Assembly: GCA_017528825.1 (NCBI GenBank) | Contig: JAFXOI010000005.1 | Coordinates: 1 to 64,000, forward strand | Length of the DNA stretch: 64,000 nt | Direction: 5' to 3' | Source of the DNA: Elusimicrobiaceae bacterium | Lineage (GTDB): Bacteria; Elusimicrobiota; Elusimicrobia; Elusimicrobiales; Elusimicrobiaceae | In this document: positions 32,199-41,146 of the stretch, in pieces | Position numbering within the stretch: position 1 is the first letter of the stretch | Layout of the letters: the number at the start of each line of letters is the position of its first letter | Made by a program: the position numbers and the translations under genes | Notes under the pieces: model-generated | Seen by the model: only the letters and a program-made list of their open reading frames with translations | Databases searched by the model: none | Told to the model about the DNA's origin: nothing

Positions 32199-33545
32199 AT
32201 GGAACGCACAAAGCAAGAAAAAGAAAAAATTAAACAAATTTTAGAAGCTACTCAAAAGAACGACATTCACATTATTAAATTGTGGTTTGTAGATATTTTG
32301 GGAAACTTAAAATCTCTGTCTCTTTCCCACCGCGAATTTGAATATGCCATGAACGAAGGCATGGGCTTTGACGGCTCTTCCGTAGAAGGGTTTGCCCGCG
32401 TGTATGAATCGGACTTAGTGGCCATGCCGGATTTGGATACTTTCCAAATGTTCCCGCCCGATTTGACCGGTGCACCGATTGCCCGTTTTTTCTGCGACAT
32501 TCAAACCACCGACGGCAAACAATTTGAAGGTGACCCGCGCTATATTCTGAAAAAGAATTTAGCCGCCATGCGCAAAGCCGGATTTGACGCATTCATGGTG
32601 GGGCCGGAACTGGAGTATTTTTATTTCAAGGATAATAAAAATCCCGAAACTTTAGATTTCGGCGGATACTTTGACACCATTCCGTTGGACTCTTCGTATG
32701 CCGTGCGCCGCCAAACGATGCTGATGCTCGAAAAATTGGGCATACATGTGGAATATTCGCACCACGAAGTGGCTCCTTCCCAACACGAAATTGATTTACG
32801 CTATGACGAAGCCATGAAAATGGCCGACCAAGTCATCACCTATAAAACCGTTGTGAAACAAATTGCCGCGGCCAATGGCATGTATGCAACCTTTATGCCT
32901 AAACCCTTAGCCGGCATTAACGGTAGCGGTATGCACGTACATCAATCCTTATTTGCAAAAGGGAAGAATCAATTTTATGATGCCAAAGATCCGTTGTTCT
33001 TATCCAAAACCGCTAAACATTATATTGCGGGTATTTTGGCGCATGTACCGGAAATTTGTTCTATTACCAATCAATGGGTCAACTCGTACAAACGTTTAGT
33101 GCCCGGCTATGAAGCGCCGTCTTATATTGCATGGGGCCGCAAAAACCGCAGTGCGCTGGTGCGCATCCCGCAGGCCAAAGCCGGCAAGCCCAATTCCACT
33201 CGTTTAGAGTGCCGCTTCCCCGACCCGGCCTGCAATCCGTATTTGGCTTTTGCCGTAATGTTGGGCGCAGGGTTAGACGGTATCAAACGCAAATTGCCCG
33301 TACCGACCATGACGGAAGAAAACATTTTCCAAATGACACCGCAAGAGCGCAAACAACGCGGTATCGGCACCTTGCCGGCCTATTTGTATGAAGCCGTCAA
33401 CGAAACCCGCCACTCTAAACTGGTAGAGCAAATCTTAGGCAAACATACGTTTGAAAAGTTTATAGCCAACAAAGATATTGAGTGGGAAAATTACCGCACA
33501 CACGTTTCCAGCTACGAATTGGAAAAATATTTATCTGTGCTGTAA
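32199..33545 (+). CDS. glnA: Glutamine synthetase, type I
   Basis: A 448-residue GSI making glutamine from glutamate, ammonia and ATP. Visible signatures: GFDGSSVEGF, the metal-binding GPELEYF, NGSGMHVHQSL, the ATP-binding RIPQAKAGKPNSTRLECRFPD region and NPYLAFAVMLGAGL. The adenylylation tyrosine motif NLYDLP of the beta subtype is absent; length and NIFQMTPQER fit the alpha subtype, usually controlled by feedback and a repressor instead of adenylylation. It is monocistronic, with a TATAAT at 32158 and a terminator after it. Confidence 0.95.
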   Translation: MERTKQEKEKIKQILEATQKNDIHIIKLWFVDILGNLKSLSLSHREFEYAMNEGMGFDGSSVEGFARVYESDLVAMPDLDTFQMFPPDLTGAPIARFFCDIQTTDGKQFEGDPRYILKKNLAAMRKAGFDAFMVGPELEYFYFKDNKNPETLDFGGYFDTIPLDSSYAVRRQTMLMLEKLGIHVEYSHHEVAPSQHEIDLRYDEAMKMADQVITYKTVVKQIAAANGMYATFMPKPLAGINGSGMHVHQSLFAKGKNQFYDAKDPLFLSKTAKHYIAGILAHVPEICSITNQWVNSYKRLVPGYEAPSYIAWGRKNRSALVRIPQAKAGKPNSTRLECRFPDPACNPYLAFAVMLGAGLDGIKRKLPVPTMTEENIFQMTPQERKQRGIGTLPAYLYEAVNETRHSKLVEQILGKHTFEKFIANKDIEWENYRTHVSSYELEKYLSVL

Positions 33546-33555
33546 ACCAAGCATT

Positions 33556-33585
33556 AAAAAGCCCTGCCGATTGGCAGGGCTTTTT
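33556..33585 (+). terminator. Bidirectional terminator between glnA and pilin D
   Basis: Perfect 13-bp stem AAAAAGCCCTGCC / GGCAGGGCTTTTT with loop GATT; symmetrical, so it ends both converging genes. Confidence 0.92.
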
Positions 33586-33589
33586 AATT

Positions 33590-34081
33590 TTAGTCACTCC
33601 ATCCGTCTGCCCATAAAGCAGAACAATATTTATTTGCATCGCTTCCATAGCAGGCTTTTTGCCAAACATTTGAAGATTTGCTTTTCTGTAGCCATAATTC
33701 ATAAGTTTCTGGATTGCTATATATTCCACCGGGATGACGTTGAACTACTATTGTACAATCGGAAGGGCTACAACCAGCATAATAACTAAAATTTTTACTC
33801 ATACATTCATCTTCCTCACTACAGTTCAAGGTGGTTTTTAAATCAATAGATAAAGGGACTGTCTCCTCACTAAGAGGAGCAATAAAATAAGATTCTTGAT
33901 ATCCATTTTCTAGAATGTATATGTCTATTGCCCGTTGTAGACTTCCAATATTTTGCAAAGCTTCAGCCATGCGAGCTTTTTCCACCGCTTTTTCATATTG
34001 CGGCAAGGCAATTGCGGACAATATGCCGATAATCAGTACTACCACTAATAATTCAATTAATGTAAAACCTCTTTTTTTCAT
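33590..34081 (-). CDS. Type IV pilin-like protein (leader copy D)
   Basis: A 163-residue pilin precursor, [19 protein letters not shown], then ALPQYEKAVEKARMAEALQN. The C-terminal region has two widely spaced cysteines before the ending ADGWSD. ATG 34081 is 7 nt from the AGGAG ribosome site; a GTG at 34087 is in frame but too close. It is monocistronic, convergent with glnA, and preceded by leader D. Confidence 0.92.
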   Translation of the reverse strand: MKKRGFTLIELLVVVLIIGILSAIALPQYEKAVEKARMAEALQNIGSLQRAIDIYILENGYQESYFIAPLSEETVPLSIDLKTTLNCSEEDECMSKNFSYYAGCSPSDCTIVVQRHPGGIYSNPETYELWLQKSKSSNVWQKACYGSDANKYCSALWADGWSD

Positions 34082-34105
34082 ATCCACTCTCCTGTTATAT
34101 TTCTA

Positions 34106-34326
34106 TTTTTGGAAAACGGATATAAAAAACGGCTGTATCTTGCTTGAGAGTATCCTCACTTCAACCAAGAACAGCCGTGGTCTGCCGCGCCCGAAGGAGC
34201 GGCAAACACTCGGCACAAAACAAACGGGTAATTAGTCCATTCATTTTGTGCCTGATATCGGCTGTTTTTGGAGAGGGTACTCTTGCCTAACGGCAAAGTC
34301 CGTTTCTTAAACGGTTCCAAAAACAG
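34106..34326 (-). promoter_or_regulatory. Structured pilin leader, copy D: terminator/antiterminator attenuator
   Basis: Transcribed leftwards. Segment 1 34317-34326, segment 2 34259-34271, segment 3 34165-34177, segment 4 34130-34141, six U (A6 at 34124-34129). 1:2 is a perfect 10-bp helix; 2:3 pairs AACAGCCG/CGGCTGTT; 3:4 pairs CGGCTGT/ACAGCCG then, after a mismatch, CTTG/CAAG. Long-range helix 34273-34283 with 34147-34157 (11 bp, one G-U). P2 is CCGTTT/AAACGG (34300-34314), P3 TTGCC/GGCAA (34283-34296), P6 is 34212-34253 approximately, P7 GTTTGCCGC/GCGGCAGAC. Outermost helix 34315-34323 with 34106-34114. The -10 TATACT is at 34349-34354. Confidence 0.88.
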
Positions 34327-34451
34327 ATCAAATTGTTACTACACTCTCAGTATAACAAATTTCCGCTTGCCCTGCCGCAGATTTAAATTCTCACACACTT
34401 TCTTAAATTTCTTCCGCCAAGACTTAATAATAAAGTAGAATAATAGTATCT

Positions 34452-35498
34452 ATGACTATTCAAGAATTTCAAACCATCTGTTCCCAATTGGAGCAAGAAT
34501 ATACTGCTAAAATTGCCGCGGCCGAAAATCTCCCCGCGGTGGAAGAATTACGCGTAGCCGTCTTAGGGCGTAAAGGCGCCCTGACGGAGCTACTTAAAAA
34601 TCTAAAAGATTTTTCTATTGAAGACAAAAAAGTGGCAGGTCCTTTAGGTAATGCACTTAAAAGTGCCTTAACCACAGCGTTGGAAACCAAAACCACCGCG
34701 TTGGAAGCGGCACAACTTAACGAAGAACTTAACCGCGTGCAACTGGATTTAACCTTGCCCGCCCGTCCGATGGCAGGCGGCCGGCGCCATCCGCTTTCTA
34801 TTGCGCAAAAGCGCATGACCGACATTTTATCCAAACTCGGTTTTACGTGGGCAGAAGGCCCTTGGGTAGAGGATGAAAAGCATAATTTTGATATGCTTAA
34901 CATTCCGCAACATCATCCGGCACGCGACGCACAAGATACGTTTTTTGCACAAACCGGCTCGCCGCTTTCCATGGTACTGCGCACGCATACCTCTAATGTG
35001 CAAAGCCGCTTTATGGAGAAACACAAACCGCCTATTCGCATCATGGCACCGGGACGCGTGTTTCGCAATGACAGTTTAGATGCTACTCATAGCCCCGTGT
35101 TTCACCAAATTGAAGGTTTGTATGTGGACAAACAAGTCAGCATGGCCGATTTGAAACGGGATTTGACCGCTTTTATGAAAGGTCTGCTCGGTGATAAAAC
35201 GGAAATCCGTTTCCGCCCGTCCTTTTTCCCCTTTACCGAACCCAGTGCCGAAGTGGATGTAAAGTGTGTTTTCTGCGCAGGAAAAGGATGTAATGTATGC
35301 AAAGGTACCGGATGGATTGAAATGCTAGGTGCCGGCGTAGTACATCCCAATGTGCTGAAAAATTGCGGCATTGACCCCGAGCAATATAGCGGATATGCCT
35401 TTGGTATGGGTGTGGAACGCTTGGCCATGATGATGATGAACATTCGCGACATACGCGCTTTCTATGAAAATGATTTGCGTATCTTGAAGCAATTTTAG
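34452..35498 (+). CDS. pheS: Phenylalanine--tRNA ligase alpha subunit
   Basis: A 348-residue class II synthetase subunit. An N-terminal coiled coil is followed by the catalytic core with GRRHPLS, motif 2 (RVFRNDSLDATHSPVFHQIEG, abbreviated) and motif 3 (YAFGMGVERLAMM). A Cys4 insertion CVFCAGKGCNVC (about residues 274-285), known in many bacterial PheS proteins, may bind zinc. It charges tRNA-Phe together with PheT, which follows after 8 nt. Confidence 0.96.
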   Translation: MTIQEFQTICSQLEQEYTAKIAAAENLPAVEELRVAVLGRKGALTELLKNLKDFSIEDKKVAGPLGNALKSALTTALETKTTALEAAQLNEELNRVQLDLTLPARPMAGGRRHPLSIAQKRMTDILSKLGFTWAEGPWVEDEKHNFDMLNIPQHHPARDAQDTFFAQTGSPLSMVLRTHTSNVQSRFMEKHKPPIRIMAPGRVFRNDSLDATHSPVFHQIEGLYVDKQVSMADLKRDLTAFMKGLLGDKTEIRFRPSFFPFTEPSAEVDVKCVFCAGKGCNVCKGTGWIEMLGAGVVHPNVLKNCGIDPEQYSGYAFGMGVERLAMMMMNIRDIRAFYENDLRILKQF

Positions 35499-35506
35499 AG
35501 GAAATT

Positions 35507-37891
35507 ATGAAAATATTATACAGTTGGCTCAAAGACTTTATCGACTTAGATTTAACTCCGGAAGAACTGGCTCAAAAATTTACCCAGTTGGGTCTGGAAA
35601 TTGCTTCTATGGAAAAAATGGGCGCTGATTTTGAAGGTGTTCATGTGGCGCAGATTACTCAAATCGAAAATCATCCTGATTCCGACCACTTGCACTTAGT
35701 GACCTTGGATTTAGGCGGCGGACAAACCCAACGGGTCGTCTGCGGTGCTCCCAATGTAGCAGTTGGGCAAAAAGTACCTTTGGCACGTGTAGGAGCACGT
35801 CTGGGCAAAACGGTATTAACCCCGGCTACCATTCGCGGCGTACGCAGTGAAGGAATGATTTGCTCTTCCGATGAACTGGGCCTAACCAACACCCGCGCCC
35901 GTGGCATTTTAGTATTAGACGAAAAAATTCCATTGGGAACAGACGTGCGCAGTTTATATGGAAAAGCGGATGCCTTATTTGACTTGGAAATTACTTCCAA
36001 TCGTCCCGATTTACTCTCTCATCTGGGCGTAGCGCGCGAACTGGGCGTTTTACTAAACAAACCTGTTACATTGCCCAAAATAGACGATATCGTAGGACAA
36101 GGTGAAAGTTTAGCCGTAGAAATCCGCGATGAAAAAGCCTGCCCGCGTTACAGCGGCCGTTTAATTCACGGTGTAAAAAACGTTCCCTCTCCGCAATTAA
36201 TTCAAGACCGATTAACCGCTATGGGACTAAACCCCAAAAATGCGCTAATCGATATGACCAACTATGTGCTTTTTGAGCTGGGGCAACCCTTGCACGCTTT
36301 TGACCGCAATTTAATTGCGGGCGATACCATTGTGGTACGCCATGCTCAAAAAGACGAAAAATTCACTATTTTAGATGGGCGCGAATTAACTTTGGACGAG
36401 AATTCCCTTTTAATCGGAGATACACAAAAAGCCACGGCTTTAGCCGGCATTATGGGAGGAGCTAACTCGGGAATTGCCGACAACACCACAGACATTTTTA
36501 TTGAATCGGCCTACTTTGATGCGCCCACCATTAACAAAACTGTTAAAAAATACGGCGTATCATCCGACTCTTCCCAACGTTTCGAACGCGGAGCCGATAT
36601 CGGTATGACTGTGCTAGCTTTGCAACGGGTTACGCAATTAATTACATCCGTATGCGGGGGCACCCCCAGCCAAATCAGAGACGTGTATCCTCTGCCGTAT
36701 GAAAACCCGGTGGTGGAAATTACGGCGCAACAAATTAACGATATTTTGGGTACGCAACTGCCTGCTTCCACCTTGCAAGACATTTTCAAACAGTTGGCGC
36801 TGCACTTTGACGCAACTACAGATAAATGGCATTTTCAGGCGCCTACTTACAGGCGGGATTTGAACCACCGCTGGGATTTAGCCGAAGAGGCCGCACGTTT
36901 TGCCGGCTTTGACCAAATTCCGACGGGATCCTCTCGCGCGTTTGTCGGTTTTTCCGATAACCCCAAAAATGTAGATCTCTCGGAACTACTGAGCAGACAG
37001 CTTTGTGCGCTCGGTTTTTATGAATGTAAGAACATTGATTTTTTAGGCGAAAAAGAATTAACTCTGTTTGGTTTTGAAACCAAAAATGCCGTGAAAATCA
37101 AAAATGCCATGGCACAAGGATGGGATTTTTTGCGCCCTACCCTGTTACCGGCCTTACTTAAAAACTTAGAGTTTAATCAACGCCACGGGCAACAAAATGC
37201 CGCGTTGTTTGAAGCCACCCGCACCTTTAGCTTAACCAAAGGTTTTCCAACGGAAACTTATACCGTTTCCGGGATATTGTGCGGCAACATACCGGCCGAA
37301 GAATTCTTTGAGCATAATACGGTAAAACCGGATTTCTATTTCTTAAAAGGAATTGTGCAACAATTGCTGGGGCACTTTGACGGAGTGCAACTGGCAAAGC
37401 CGGAAAAAACACCCGTATATATGCATCCTAAAATTTGCATGGATATTGTGGTGAACGGCAAAAAAGCCGGTGTCTTCGGGGCACTGCATCCGCTTACGTT
37501 AAAAGCCATGGATATCAAAGCCGCGGAAGTATGGGCCTTTGAATTCTCGCTAAAACCTTTGGAAAAATTATTTTCAGCGCAACAATTTACCCCTGCGCAA
37601 GCTGTGGCGGCCTTCCCGCCGTCCTTGCGGGATTTGTCCGTGATACTCGACAAGCAGGTTCCGTTTGAACAAATCCAAGCGGTGCTTTCTCAAACCGTTT
37701 TACCGGTGCAAATGCAATCTCAGTTAATTGATTTGTACGAAGGGGAACATGTCCCTGCCGGTAAAAAGAGTCTGACGTTTACGTTGGCTTTTTCGGCGCC
37801 GGAACGCACGCTAAAAGATACGGAAACAGAACAAGCGTTTAATACATTGGTGGCTCAATTGAAAGAAAAACTCGGAGCAGAGCTTAGATAA
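35507..37891 (+). CDS. pheT: Phenylalanine--tRNA ligase beta subunit
   Basis: A 794-residue PheT of normal length. In order: N-terminal OB-fold tRNA-binding domain (about 40-150, NHPDSDHLHL), B3/B4 editing domain (GRLIHGV, about 210-370), B5 domain, catalytic-like core, and C-terminal FDX-ACB anticodon domain (FPPSLRDLSV onward, about 700-794). Its stop overlaps the start of the next small gene (TAATG), indicating translational coupling. Confidence 0.96.
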   Translation: MKILYSWLKDFIDLDLTPEELAQKFTQLGLEIASMEKMGADFEGVHVAQITQIENHPDSDHLHLVTLDLGGGQTQRVVCGAPNVAVGQKVPLARVGARLGKTVLTPATIRGVRSEGMICSSDELGLTNTRARGILVLDEKIPLGTDVRSLYGKADALFDLEITSNRPDLLSHLGVARELGVLLNKPVTLPKIDDIVGQGESLAVEIRDEKACPRYSGRLIHGVKNVPSPQLIQDRLTAMGLNPKNALIDMTNYVLFELGQPLHAFDRNLIAGDTIVVRHAQKDEKFTILDGRELTLDENSLLIGDTQKATALAGIMGGANSGIADNTTDIFIESAYFDAPTINKTVKKYGVSSDSSQRFERGADIGMTVLALQRVTQLITSVCGGTPSQIRDVYPLPYENPVVEITAQQINDILGTQLPASTLQDIFKQLALHFDATTDKWHFQAPTYRRDLNHRWDLAEEAARFAGFDQIPTGSSRAFVGFSDNPKNVDLSELLSRQLCALGFYECKNIDFLGEKELTLFGFETKNAVKIKNAMAQGWDFLRPTLLPALLKNLEFNQRHGQQNAALFEATRTFSLTKGFPTETYTVSGILCGNIPAEEFFEHNTVKPDFYFLKGIVQQLLGHFDGVQLAKPEKTPVYMHPKICMDIVVNGKKAGVFGALHPLTLKAMDIKAAEVWAFEFSLKPLEKLFSAQQFTPAQAVAAFPPSLRDLSVILDKQVPFEQIQAVLSQTVLPVQMQSQLIDLYEGEHVPAGKKSLTFTLAFSAPERTLKDTETEQAFNTLVAQLKEKLGAELR

Positions 37892-38154
37892 TGCACGAAG
37901 AAAAACTCAAACAGTTAGAATTACTCATTAGCCAAACAGCTTCTCGTTTACAGACGTTACAACGAGACGTGTTGGCCGCGCGGCAAAAAATACGTCAGCA
38001 GGAAGAAACCATTGCCCGTTTGCGTCAAAATGAGACGGAGTTAAAAACTTTGCGCGAGTGGAAACGTACCACTATCAGTACCTTAAAAAAATTAGAAACT
38101 CGTTTAGATAAAGAAATCGCAAAAGCGAGTGAACAAAATAATGAGTTGGTGTAA
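37891..38154 (+). CDS. Small coiled-coil protein, 87 residues
   Basis: Almost the whole sequence is a predicted coiled coil (heptads of Leu/Ile with Glu, Lys, Arg, Gln: LISQTASRLQTLQRDVLAAR and so on). I do not recognise a family. It is coupled to pheT and sits directly before a ZapA-like gene. By context it may be a cell-division accessory such as a ZapB-type filament, but this is inference from position and shape. Confidence 0.65.
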   Translation: MHEEKLKQLELLISQTASRLQTLQRDVLAARQKIRQQEETIARLRQNETELKTLREWKRTTISTLKKLETRLDKEIAKASEQNNELV

Positions 38155-38157
38155 TAT

Positions 38158-38454
38158 ATGGCAAAAAATACTGTAACCGTAGAAATTAAACATATTCCGG
38201 TAGAAGTAGAAATTCCGGAGTTGGGTTATGTGGAAATAGCAGATTTAGCCACGCAGGTGGAGCAGGAAATGCAACGCTTGCAAGAAGAAGAAGATGTGAT
38301 TGATACGTTGCGTCAAGCCTTAACGGCGGCCTTAAACTTTGCGGCCAAAGCCTATTTGAAAGATGTTGCCAGCGGCGGTAAATTGCAAGAAGACACCATC
38401 CGCATGGATAATTTGATTTCCCAATTACAAAATACCTTGGAGCAACCTAAATAA
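38158..38454 (+). CDS. ZapA-like cell division protein
   Basis: A 98-residue protein with a short beta-rich head (VTVEIKHIPVEVEIPE) and a long C-terminal helix. This is the ZapA layout, in which the head dimerises and the coiled coil tetramerises to bundle FtsZ filaments. Sequence identity to classical ZapA is low; the place after pheST matches many genomes where zapA follows pheT. The stop shares an A with the next start. Confidence 0.6.
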   Translation: MAKNTVTVEIKHIPVEVEIPELGYVEIADLATQVEQEMQRLQEEEDVIDTLRQALTAALNFAAKAYLKDVASGGKLQEDTIRMDNLISQLQNTLEQPK

Positions 38455-39698
38455 TGCAAGACGATTTCAGGCCATTGGCCGCCCGCCAAGCACCTAAAAA
38501 AATAGAAGATTTTGCCGGACAACCACATTTGTTGGGCCCGGGTAAAATGTTGCGCCGCCTATTGGAAACCGATACCTTAAAATCTGCTGTTTTTTTTGGG
38601 CCTCCGGGTTGTGGTAAAACCGCCACGGCACGCTACGTGGCCAGCCGTACCCAAGCCCATGTAGTGGAGCTCAATGCGGCGGCTGCCGGCGTAGCCGATA
38701 TTAAAAAAGTGATTGCCGAAGCCAAAGATCGCGCACGTACGCCCACTTTTGAAGAACGGCGCACTTTACTGATTTTAGATGAAATTCACCATTTCAACAA
38801 AACCCAACAAGATACTTTGCTGCCCAGCGTAGAGCGGGGTGATATTATTCTAATCGGTATCACTACCGAAAATCCGTATTTTTATATTAACAGCGCTTTA
38901 TTATCTCGTTTTTCTGTATTTGAATTTAAGGCTTTAGCAGACAAAGATTTAGCTAAAATTTTGCACCGCGCCGCCGCGACCGAAAAAGTACAACTCTCCG
39001 ATGAGGCGGCAGACTATTTTATCACGCAGGCCAACGGAGACGGACGCAAGATTTTGAACGCACTTGAGATTGCCGTGCTCACCACCGAACCGGATGCCGA
39101 CGGTTTCAAACACGTAGATCTAAAAACTGCGCAAGAATGCATACAAAAACGCCACTTAAATTATGATAAAAAGGGTGACGAACATTACGATATTATTTCG
39201 GCTTTTATTAAATCTATGCGCGGCTCGGACCCGGATGCAACCGTCTATTGGTTAGCGCGCATGCTCGAAAGCGGCGAAGATCCTCGTTTTATTGCGCGGC
39301 GTATTTTAATTTGCGCCAGTGAAGATGTGGGGTTAGCCGAACCGGCCGCCATTATGATTGCGCAGGCAGCCTTCCAAGCCGCAGAAGAACTGGGCATGCC
39401 GGAAGTGCGCATTCCATTGGCCCACGCGGCTATTTATGTGGCTTGCTGCCCTAAAAGCAATTCTGCTTATTTAGCCATTGATGCGGCTTTGCAGGAAGTG
39501 CGCGAAGGCAAACTGCGCCGCGTACCGGACCATTTACGCTCCGGCGGAAAAAACCGCGGTTACAAGTACGCACACGATTTCCCTAATCATTATGTGAAGC
39601 AACCTTATATGCCCGACCCCGTGAAATTTTTTACCCCTACCGCACAGGGAAAAGAAGCCGCGCTTATCGAGCGGCTGAAAAAAATCAAAGGAGAATAA
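38454..39698 (+). CDS. rarA: Replication-associated recombination protein A (RarA/MgsA) AAA+ ATPase
   Basis: A 414-residue AAA+ protein related to clamp-loader ATPases. N-terminal [18 protein letters not shown], Walker A GPPGCGKT, Walker [12 protein letters not shown], sensor 1 [10 protein letters not shown], and the C-terminal tetramerisation region with [14 protein letters not shown] are all typical. It acts at stalled forks and recombination intermediates. It overlaps the zapA-like gene by 1 nt and is followed directly by xseA. Confidence 0.93.
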   Translation: MQDDFRPLAARQAPKKIEDFAGQPHLLGPGKMLRRLLETDTLKSAVFFGPPGCGKTATARYVASRTQAHVVELNAAAAGVADIKKVIAEAKDRARTPTFEERRTLLILDEIHHFNKTQQDTLLPSVERGDIILIGITTENPYFYINSALLSRFSVFEFKALADKDLAKILHRAAATEKVQLSDEAADYFITQANGDGRKILNALEIAVLTTEPDADGFKHVDLKTAQECIQKRHLNYDKKGDEHYDIISAFIKSMRGSDPDATVYWLARMLESGEDPRFIARRILICASEDVGLAEPAAIMIAQAAFQAAEELGMPEVRIPLAHAAIYVACCPKSNSAYLAIDAALQEVREGKLRRVPDHLRSGGKNRGYKYAHDFPNHYVKQPYMPDPVKFFTPTAQGKEAALIERLKKIKGE

Positions 39699-40904
39699 AT
39701 GGAACCCGAAGCACCGTTTCGCGGCCAAGTATTTACGGTCTCTGCCATCACTTTAGCCATTAAGCAAATGATGGAGGGCGTGTTTCGCGGTGTGTTTGTG
39801 GAAGGGGAAGTAAGCGGTCTGCGCGAGGCGCAAAGCGGACATTTATATTTTGATTTGAAAGATAAAGACAGCTTACTTTCAGCTGTGATGTTCAAATGGC
39901 ATGCGCGCAAAGGCGGACAACTTTTGCAAGACGGACTGCAGGTGCGTGTATTTGGGGATTTAACTTGCTACGGTAAAATGGGGCGCTATCAAATTTCCAT
40001 TACCAGTGTGGAAATTTTACACCAAGGCAATTTATATTTAGAATTTGAGAAATTAAAAAAGAAATTAGAAGCCGAAGGACTATTTGCTTCGGAACACAAA
40101 CGTGAAATTCCTGCTTTTCCGCGCCGTATCGGCGTGGTCACTTCTCCCACCGGTGCGGCGATACGAGATATTTTATCGGTATTGCACCGCCGAAGTCCTA
40201 ATTTAGAAGTCGTGCTGGCCCCGGCTTTGGTGCAGGGCGAAGGAGCCGCCGCGGAAATTGCCCAAGCAATTACAGATTTGAATAAACTAAAACCGGCACT
40301 AGACGTGCTACTCGTGGGGCGCGGCGGGGGCAGCATGGAAGATTTGTGGGCGTTTAACGAAGAGCCGGTGGCCCGCGCCATTTATAACAGCCAAATTCCG
40401 GTAATTTCTTGTGTGGGGCATGAAATTGACTACACCATCGCCGATTTCGTGGCCGATTTACGGGCGCCTACTCCGTCTGCCGCCGCGGAACTGGTCGTCC
40501 AAAATTCCGACGGCGTCCGCACGCATATTGCACAACTGCAAAAACGTTTGTTTCAAGCCGTATCGCTTTTTTACGAACGCGCCAAAAGCCGCGTAGAACT
40601 GGCTGTACAAAGCCGCATTTTTAAGCATCCCGAACTCTTAACACAAGAGAAAGAACAACAACTCGATGATTTGTTATTACGGTTGGAAAATGCCTTTGAA
40701 AAGCAACTCACGCAAGCACAAAATCGCACCGATTTACTCATGCAAAAATTGCAAGCATTAAGCCCCTTTGCGGTGTTGGGACGCGGTTATAGCATTACGC
40801 GCGACAAAGACGGAAACGTCATCTCGCAAGTCGGCCAAACCAAACCTGCCGACACCATTTACATACAGGTCAAAGACGGAATGATACACGCGGAGGTCAA
40901 ATGA
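39699..40904 (+). CDS. xseA: Exodeoxyribonuclease VII large subunit
   Basis: A 401-residue subunit: N-terminal OB fold (FRGVFVEGEVSGLREAQSGHLYFDLKD, abbreviated), catalytic domain with RRIGVVTSPTGAAIRD and the GRGGGSMEDLWAFN motif, VISCVGHEIDYTIAD, then a long coiled coil to the C-terminus. With XseB it degrades single-stranded DNA from both ends. It starts 1 nt after the rarA stop and overlaps xseB by 4 nt. Confidence 0.96.
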   Translation: MEPEAPFRGQVFTVSAITLAIKQMMEGVFRGVFVEGEVSGLREAQSGHLYFDLKDKDSLLSAVMFKWHARKGGQLLQDGLQVRVFGDLTCYGKMGRYQISITSVEILHQGNLYLEFEKLKKKLEAEGLFASEHKREIPAFPRRIGVVTSPTGAAIRDILSVLHRRSPNLEVVLAPALVQGEGAAAEIAQAITDLNKLKPALDVLLVGRGGGSMEDLWAFNEEPVARAIYNSQIPVISCVGHEIDYTIADFVADLRAPTPSAAAELVVQNSDGVRTHIAQLQKRLFQAVSLFYERAKSRVELAVQSRIFKHPELLTQEKEQQLDDLLLRLENAFEKQLTQAQNRTDLLMQKLQALSPFAVLGRGYSITRDKDGNVISQVGQTKPADTIYIQVKDGMIHAEVK

Positions 40905-41146
40905 AAAATACTTTTGAAAACAAATTGCAACGCCTAGAAGAAATCGTGGCCAAACTGGAAGAAGAACAAACGGATTTAGACGCCTCGGTAAAACTGTTTG
41001 AGGAAGGCATTGCGCTTTCTAAAGAGATGACCGAAAAGTTGCAAGAAGTAAAATTTAAGGTAAGTGCACTCAAGAAGAAAGGGGCGGCCCTGCTTACAGA
41101 ACCTTTTGAAGCAGTTGAAAATACGGAAGAAGAAGATGCCGAGTAA
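40901..41146 (+). CDS. xseB: Exodeoxyribonuclease VII small subunit
   Basis: An 81-residue helical protein, FENKLQRLEEIVAKLE then LDASVKLFEEGIALS, matching XseB. An acidic tail of about 20 residues (AVENTEEEDAE) is longer than usual. It is coupled to xseA through ATGA and overlaps the next gene by 11 nt. Confidence 0.94.
   Translation: MKNTFENKLQRLEEIVAKLEEEQTDLDASVKLFEEGIALSKEMTEKLQEVKFKVSALKKKGAALLTEPFEAVENTEEEDAE

Noticed and set aside
7420-34326. Pilin leaders as mobile MITE-like repeats
   Set aside because: They always lie directly upstream of a pilin in the sense direction, between a -10 and the ribosome site, with compensatory base changes; no target-site duplications were seen.
7420-34326. 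Pilin leaders as GEMM cyclic-di-GMP or T-box RNAs
   Set aside because: No GEMM core or tetraloop/receptor pattern and no T-box AGGGUGGNACCGCG motif.
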